Assembly: GCA_037447655.1 (NCBI GenBank)
Contig: JBBHKE010003540.1
Coordinates: forward strand, 29,187-93,186
DNA from: Zygnema cylindricum
Taxonomy: Eukaryota; Streptophyta; Zygnematophyceae; Zygnematales; Zygnemataceae
DNA length: 64,000 nt
Direction of reading: 5' to 3'
Shown piece by piece: positions 59,501-64,000 of this stretch. Under the pieces are notes generated by a model. The model was not told where the DNA came from. It searched no databases and was given only the letters and a program-made list of their open reading frames with translations. A program made the translations under genes and the position numbers. Within the stretch, counting starts at the first letter, position 1, and the number at the start of each line of letters is the position of its first letter.

Positions 59501-62500
59501 GGGCCACGGATACGTTGGCGAGAAAGCATGTTGGTGGGCGGTTCTGAGGCCTTGCCATCGCTGCGGGGGGGTGGGCAGGGCTGGCTCCAAAGGGCCTGCC
59601 TGAGGAAGCTGCGGCAGGCAGAGGGGCGGCGGCCAACTTCTTCCTCTACAGGTGGGCGGCCGAGGCCTTCAGGGCTCTTTTCCACTGCTTTCCTTGGGGG
59701 GCCGAGGGGAGCGAGGGGCCGGAGGGCCGGGAGGACGAGGGAACGTAGGGACAGAGGGACAGAGGGCTGGAGAGACGGGGGTGGGGGGAGTGGGGAGGGA
59801 GAGGAGAGAGAAAGAGGAGAGGGCAAAGCAGAGGAGAGAGGGTAAGTGAGGAGAGAGAGGGGAGGAGAGAGGGAAAGGAAAGAGGGAGAGGAGAATGGAG
59901 AGAGGAGAGGAGAACAGACAGAAGGGGAGAGGATATATGGGGAGGATAGAGGGGGAGGAAAGAGGAAGAGGAGAGAGGGAAAGGGGGCGGGGAGAGTACA
60001 GAGAGGGGCTTGGGAGAGGAGAGAGGGAGAGGAAGAGGGAGGGAAAGAGGGGGAGAGAGGGAGAAAATGGGAGAGAGATGGAGAAAATGGGAGAGAGAGG
60101 GAGGTAGGGAGCGATATGGCGAGAGGGGGAGAGAGGGGAGAGGGAGCGAGAGGGAGAGAGTATGAGAGATGAGAAAGTGGCGGGGGGGTGTGGGGAGACG
60201 GAGAGGAGTGAGAAGAGGTGGAGAGGAGAGGGGGAGAGAGAGAGGAGAGAGGAGAGAGGGAGAGAGAGGGAGGGGGAGGGAGAGAGGAAGAGAGGGGGAG
60301 GAGAGGGAGAGAGGAAGAGAAGGGGAGGAGAGGGAGAGAGTTCGCGAGAAATGGAAAGAGAAGGTGAAAGACGGAGAGGGAGGGGAGAGCGAGGGACAGA
60401 TGGAGAGTGATGCAGAGGGAGGGAAAGGACAGTTGGAGAGGGTAGAGGGAGAGGGGAGAGCGGAGAGGGTAGAGGGGAGTGGTGGAGTGATGAGAGGAGA
60501 GAGGGAGAGGAGAGGGAAGGAGAGGAGAGAGGGAGGGAGGGAGGGAGAGAGAGATGTGCATTCATGGTTGGTGTGTCAATTTTGTGCAGTTGGGAGAGCT
60601 TTGAACCCGTAGGAGGGCCACTTATGCAGCCAGAGTGGAGTGCGTGGGATCCGGCTGTGGAGTATTGCGCGTTCGCTTACACCTCTTGTGTGGTTATCGC
60701 CACCCTTCGTCCCCAGTTCCGGTATTTGGGGAATGTTGCCATCAAGGCGGCCACAAGTGGTGTGTGGCATCGCCGCCAGCTTTTTTTGACAACTCCAACA
60801 TCCGTTGAGTATGTTCACGCCTTTGAGTTGAACTTCAATTTTCATTCTCCTGTATTTTTTTTGTTTCGTCTTTTGTCCCATTGTTTGGACACTTGTTCCC
60901 ATGGCTTTAGAAAAAGAATGGAGCATACATACCATCTTGTATCAACTTGCCTGTGGAAATCACTCACAAATGGTTGCTCAAAATTGGCTCTGTATTGTTT
61001 TAGCGAGTTAATTCTTGACTATCAGGCGGTTGTGTTGTCTCTATTTTGTGTTGACATGATTTGATTGGTGTTGGGTCAGATGTGTGTTTGTAGACGCCGG
61101 CGTGAGTGAGGTTGATATTGAGAGAAAACGCAAGAAGGTGGAGGAGAGGAGGAAAGACGCAGAGGCCAAAGCTGTGGCCGAACGAGGCGAGCTCGCTATC
61201 CTGACATTGGAACCTCCAAAAGCAGAAGCACCTGTGGAGAGAGTGCAGCTCCGGCCGGCTATGTTGCAAGTAGGTTCAATCACCATCCATAGATCGATGC
61301 AAAAATGGGATGTGGATAGGAAACTTTGAAGGAAAAGCGTGTCGAATGGTAATAAAATCTATTTGTCAAACTCTCATCAACATCTGAAACTAGGTTTGAA
61401 TCCCATGTCGTTATTCAGGTGGTCCGATTGGCGTCCTTCCAGACTCTCCCCTCTGTCCCTCCCATTTCCGCCATGGCCAACGTGAAGACCGAGGCTGAAC
61501 AGGCGGTGGCGGGACTGCTGGATGGTCCCGAGGTCCGGGCCCCGGAAGTGGTGGTGGGAGGAGGAGGTCTTTCTGTGGCGGCGACTCGACTTCCCATGGA
61601 ACAGAGGAGGCCAGTCGGACCTGTGCTAGTAGTGGGAGTTCGAGATGGAGTTTTGTGGCTGATTGACAGGTTGGGAGCTCCTTCATTTGGTCTTTCTTCT
61701 TGTGTTTTCTCTTAAGACGCAAGGTTGCGCAACAATAATGGTCTTTTCTAGCTTCTCTGTCTCAACGGGAATTTTGATTTTTTGAAGATCGATCCGAACT
61801 AATTCTGGTTAACTCTGAGTATGTAACTTCTTTATATTTATAATAATATTACATAATAATGTAACAATAATAATAGTACGTAATAGAAATAATTCATATT
61901 TGTTAGGGGTTCAAGTGTTCACTTCAACTTATCCTCCTATCAGCCTTGAACATTTCACACTTGGTTCTATTCCAGGATGCTTATCAATTCTGGATGCAAA
62001 GAATCTGCAGTTCACTGTCTTTTGCTAGCGATGGGAGTTAATAGAGTTTTTCATACAGAGATAGGGCAGGACACTCAGCTAGTATGCGCCAGCAACATGG
62101 GAAAAGGGCTTTAGGGCTTTAAGAGTATGAAAGGGAATGGTCTATAATGGAATGGGCTTTTAAGAGTTTGAAAGGGAATGTTCGTTTTTGCAGGTTTATG
62201 ACCGCCCATGCTGTAGGGCTCAGCCATCCCGGTATTCGATGCCGATGCCTGGCTGCTCACGGAGACCCTGTGAGTGCAGTCAAGTGGTAAGTAGTTACTT
62301 CAAAGAAAAATATCCTCGTGTGCTTTCCTCCACCACTTCTCTCCCCAAAAAGAAATGGTAAATGAGGCAAGTTCTTTTGTTTCAAACTGGTTCCACTATT
62401 CCTCTTCTTGTGGCCGAATCCCGTTTGTTCAAGACAGTTTTTGCTGTCTTTGGTTTCTTTTTGCAATCTTATTTTTCTTTTTAATAGACAGTGGAAGCTC

Positions 62501-63868
62501 ATCTGAATAAGATTGGAGATGGTTGGGATAGGGCTTCCCGACTCGGACGAGAACACCATGATGACATGGCAGTGTTTCTGGTGGGCATGGGCTATGCTCG
62601 CGAAGCTCTTCATTTGCCTGGAATCTCTACACGGTGAGACACAGTTGCAAAAATGAAACATGGTGGAAAGGTACTCAGACTATTTGAGTAATTATTTGCA
62701 TCCAATCACCTTTTGAAGCTTCTTAGTGATTCTAGTTTGGGAGTACATGGTTTCACAGAAAACCGCGTCATTCCGGAAGTTGTGTGTCATGTTGCAAATG
62801 CCGCAATAGATTGTCATACAATGTATGTATAATGTTTAACTTAAGTCAAAGAACAGAAATTTCTACAGAATGTATATGCGTTCTACGAGTTATTCAATTT
62901 GTACAGGAAAAACGATTTAAATTGATGCCGAAAATAGAACATCATGATGGGATATGGTAAAATATACTTATTATATTAGCCAGGGGCCATGTTGCTCCCT
63001 GTATCACATACTAAGAAATGGTTTGTTCTTCCATACAATGAACATCTGACTCCTGTTTTCTTTTGTACAGATTCAAGCTGGACCTTGCCATGCAGTGTGG
63101 GGAGCTCCAGAGGGCTCTTAACTGTCTTCATGTTCTCTCTTCTCTATCTGGTTCCAGTCAAGATGTTCAAGATACAGCTTCCCCCCTCATACCTGATACA
63201 ACAGGAGTGCTTGCTTTGGCGGCCACACACTCCAGGTGATTTCACGGTAGACTGAAGTCATTAAGGTCCATGTTTTATGAGAAATGTAATGTATAAAATG
63301 TTTATGCAATAGCTGGCCGATTTTCACTTTCTAGTCTATGAGAAAATCAGGATGGAACACAGCTGTGTGCCAGGATTTGACTACTATTAGTGCTATTTGA
63401 AAGTAGCCAATGTGAGCTCTACTCCATTGTGAATCATCGGGTTTATCTTGGTATTATTTATTCTGATTTAAGTCCAAGCTCCGTGGATGATCTTCAACCA
63501 CTACCAAATTAAGGTTGAAAAACAAAGAAATCCAGTATTATTACCTCTATTTTCTGTTTAGGGGCCAAAACAAACAAGCACTGAATTAGTGTTGCAAGCG
63601 CTTATATTCACAGTGTAGTAGTAGTGTCTGACTCCCGAAGTTGCGTGAATGGGGCAGGACGTTGGAGCAAGTTGCAGGAGTGGCTCGTTTGTCGCGAGAG
63701 TATTTGGAGCTGATTGACGCGGCAGACGCGACAGGACAAAAGGACATAGCTGCAAAAGCTCTCCGGAGACTCGCAGGGGCAGCTGTGGTGGAGGGCGCTC
63801 TGGAGCCCCAGGAACATCGGGCTCTCGCTCTACGTTTGGCGGCGCATGGAGAATATACTTGGCTTCAG
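47579..63868 (+). CDS. TWD40-2: TWD40-2, WD40 subunit of the TPLATE/TSET endocytic complex (3' end outside window)
   Basis: Exons: 47579-47716, 48124-48208, 49473-49518, 49767-50021, 50219-50396, 50897-51004, 51345-51461, 52500-52615, 52844-52937, 54024-54359, 55757-55833, 56280-56430, 57662-57850, 58596-58737, 59579-59651 (or from 59549), 60590-60808, 61080-61269, 61419-61669, 62194-62286, 62532-62633, 63071-63235, 63658-63868. All phases agree, giving about 1112 residues here. The product follows Arabidopsis TWD40-2 (At5g24710) throughout: FRPSVHKVYHLDVHPTQPWLV, VKFYDDDVRFW, DGVIRVLS, LVSGGSDGTLVQW, PQLITCGADKSVVIWD, YCMVVHPLQPHL, LYSWESFEPVGG, WHRRQLFLTTPT, CVFVDAGVSE, RRPVGPVLVVGVRDGVLWL, LGREHHDDMA, LELIDAADATG. 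The complex drives clathrin-mediated endocytosis at the plasma membrane in plants; WD40 propellers come first, then an alpha-solenoid whose start is seen. The last exon ends in gt at 63869 and the gene goes on past 64000. The Ser/Gly/Pro-rich insert in exon 10 is lineage-specific. Confidence 0.95.
49473..49518 (+). other. 46-bp microexon 3 of TWD40-2
   Basis: It is flanked by atgcag and gtgggc and supplies DAKARGAGAEAIRGG with shared codons at both ends. It was found because phase and homology between exons 2 and 4 demand it. The flanking introns are 1264 and 248 bp. Confidence 0.85.
51955..52078 (+). repeat. Dispersed repeat, copy 2 (TWD40-2 intron 7)
   Basis: Partner of 38188-38310; see that entry for the shared landmarks. 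Confidence 0.6.
53810..53869. repeat. Inverted repeat (20-bp arms) in TWD40-2 intron 9
   Basis: Arms 53810-53829 and 53850-53869 (tataacacta-tt-agggag and its complement) match at 18 of 20 positions around a 20-base loop. It may be a small hairpin or the end of a MITE-like element. Confidence 0.75.
53868..53935. repeat. Intronic repeat family, copy upstream of exon 10
   Basis: Pattern: ctatttt, a G-rich ggcc block, then agtgttattaacac (53915-53927). Related copies lie at 59398-59470 and 63548-63620, each before an exon of the same gene. Confidence 0.5.
54655..54742 (-). repeat. Fragment of the copia LTR in TWD40-2 intron 10
   Basis: About 85 bp matching 3832-3920 of the 3' LTR (and the same part of the 5' LTR): agtgactaca-caagtatggg, gctagagag-ggaggtggag and gcaggctgtc are shared in order. 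Only the end of the LTR that is first on the minus strand is present. It shows that this copia family has inserted elsewhere and decayed, or that a piece was captured. Confidence 0.8.
59398..59470. repeat. Intronic repeat family, copy upstream of exon 15
   Basis: ctattttgta...gaattagcgttattaacac (to 59453), then a ttcacgttgtag ending. A second partial motif (gaattagcgttacaagc) lies just before at about 59369. Confidence 0.5.
59690..60555. repeat. Polypurine (GA-rich) tract of about 0.87 kb in TWD40-2 intron 15
   Basis: Almost pure A/G on the plus strand in irregular gagagagggagg-type units, filling nearly all of the intron 59652-60589. Very long open frames on both strands here encode only Ser/Pro/Leu or Arg/Glu/Gly runs and are artefacts of the composition. 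Exon 15 ends 39 bases before it and exon 16 starts 35 bases after it. Confidence 0.95.
61815..61885. repeat. AT-rich (TAATAA-type) low-complexity block in intron 18
   Basis: Dense taataa/attat repeats inside the intron between 61669 and 62194. Confidence 0.7.
63548..63625. repeat. Intronic repeat family, copy upstream of exon 22
   Basis: ctattttctgtttaggggcc, gaattagtgttgcaagcgc and ttcacagtgtag in the same order as the copy at 59398-59470; exon 22 begins 33 bases later. Confidence 0.5.
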
Positions 63869-64000
63869 GTCAGTTTCTGTAAGAAGCGGACAGGATTATT
63901 GAATGTACCGCTGAACAGGATTATTGAATTGGACTCGTCTAAGTTTTCAGAGCAATGCATGTGACTGACTGCCACTCTGGTTAACTTTCGACAAGTATGA

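Noticed and set aside
59467-60561. Very long open frames on both strands (up to 364 codons)
   Set aside because: They are made of Ser/Pro/Leu or Arg/Glu/Gly runs from the GA-rich intron of TWD40-2 and have no coding signature.

Overview
The window is nuclear DNA of a streptophyte (green plant lineage). Evidence: spliced genes with GT-AG introns of about 0.1-2.1 kb, a TWD40-2 gene (a subunit of the plant TPLATE/TSET endocytic complex), eIF5 and eIF2B-alpha genes, plant-type Ty1/copia and Ty3/gypsy retrotransposons, and AAACCCT-like repeats. The long introns, heavy retrotransposon load and a peptide transporter that looks more like the animal/fungal/algal POT type than the plant NPF type make a charophycean alga or another seedless lineage more likely than a flowering plant. 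This placement is inference.

Region 1 (1-28.0 kb) is a transposon graveyard. A LINE-like (non-LTR) element on the minus strand (1428-10251) is split by a nearly complete Ty1/copia element (2928-9334, minus strand, 5-bp target duplication agaag). Next comes a repeat complex (10252-18432) built from three modules, A, B and C. It contains a 550-bp tandem array and ends in TGTC...GACA like an LTR. It encloses a minus-strand gag-protease region with no reverse transcriptase (12978-17263). A fragment of a second copia element (gag to protease) follows at 18433-19503. A complete but dead Ty3/gypsy element lies at 21124-28038 on the plus strand (TSD gtcga, both LTRs, PBS, PPT).

Region 2 (28.0-64 kb) is genic. 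It holds a POT/SLC15-type proton-coupled oligopeptide transporter (29354-32919, +, 4 exons); eIF5 (35113-36988, -, 2 coding exons); eIF2B-alpha (43649-47059, -, 6 coding exons); and a TWD40-2 gene (47579 to beyond 63868, +, 22 exons seen, 3' end outside the window). eIF2B-alpha and TWD40-2 are divergently arranged, about 0.5 kb apart. All splice junctions given were chosen so that reading phase is kept across every intron and the product follows the known family.

The genes are housekeeping functions (start-site selection by eIF5, eIF2 recycling by eIF2B, clathrin-linked endocytosis by TPLATE/TSET, peptide uptake) and do not form a pathway. The most notable observations are: a copia element whose primer-binding site matches the anticodon arm of initiator tRNA-Met (half-tRNA priming) and lies inside a gag frame that starts in the LTR; a gag-protease-only element; a 550-bp tandem array inside an LTR-like repeat; a polypurine intron of about 0.9 kb in TWD40-2; and a small repeat family sitting just upstream of three TWD40-2 exons.
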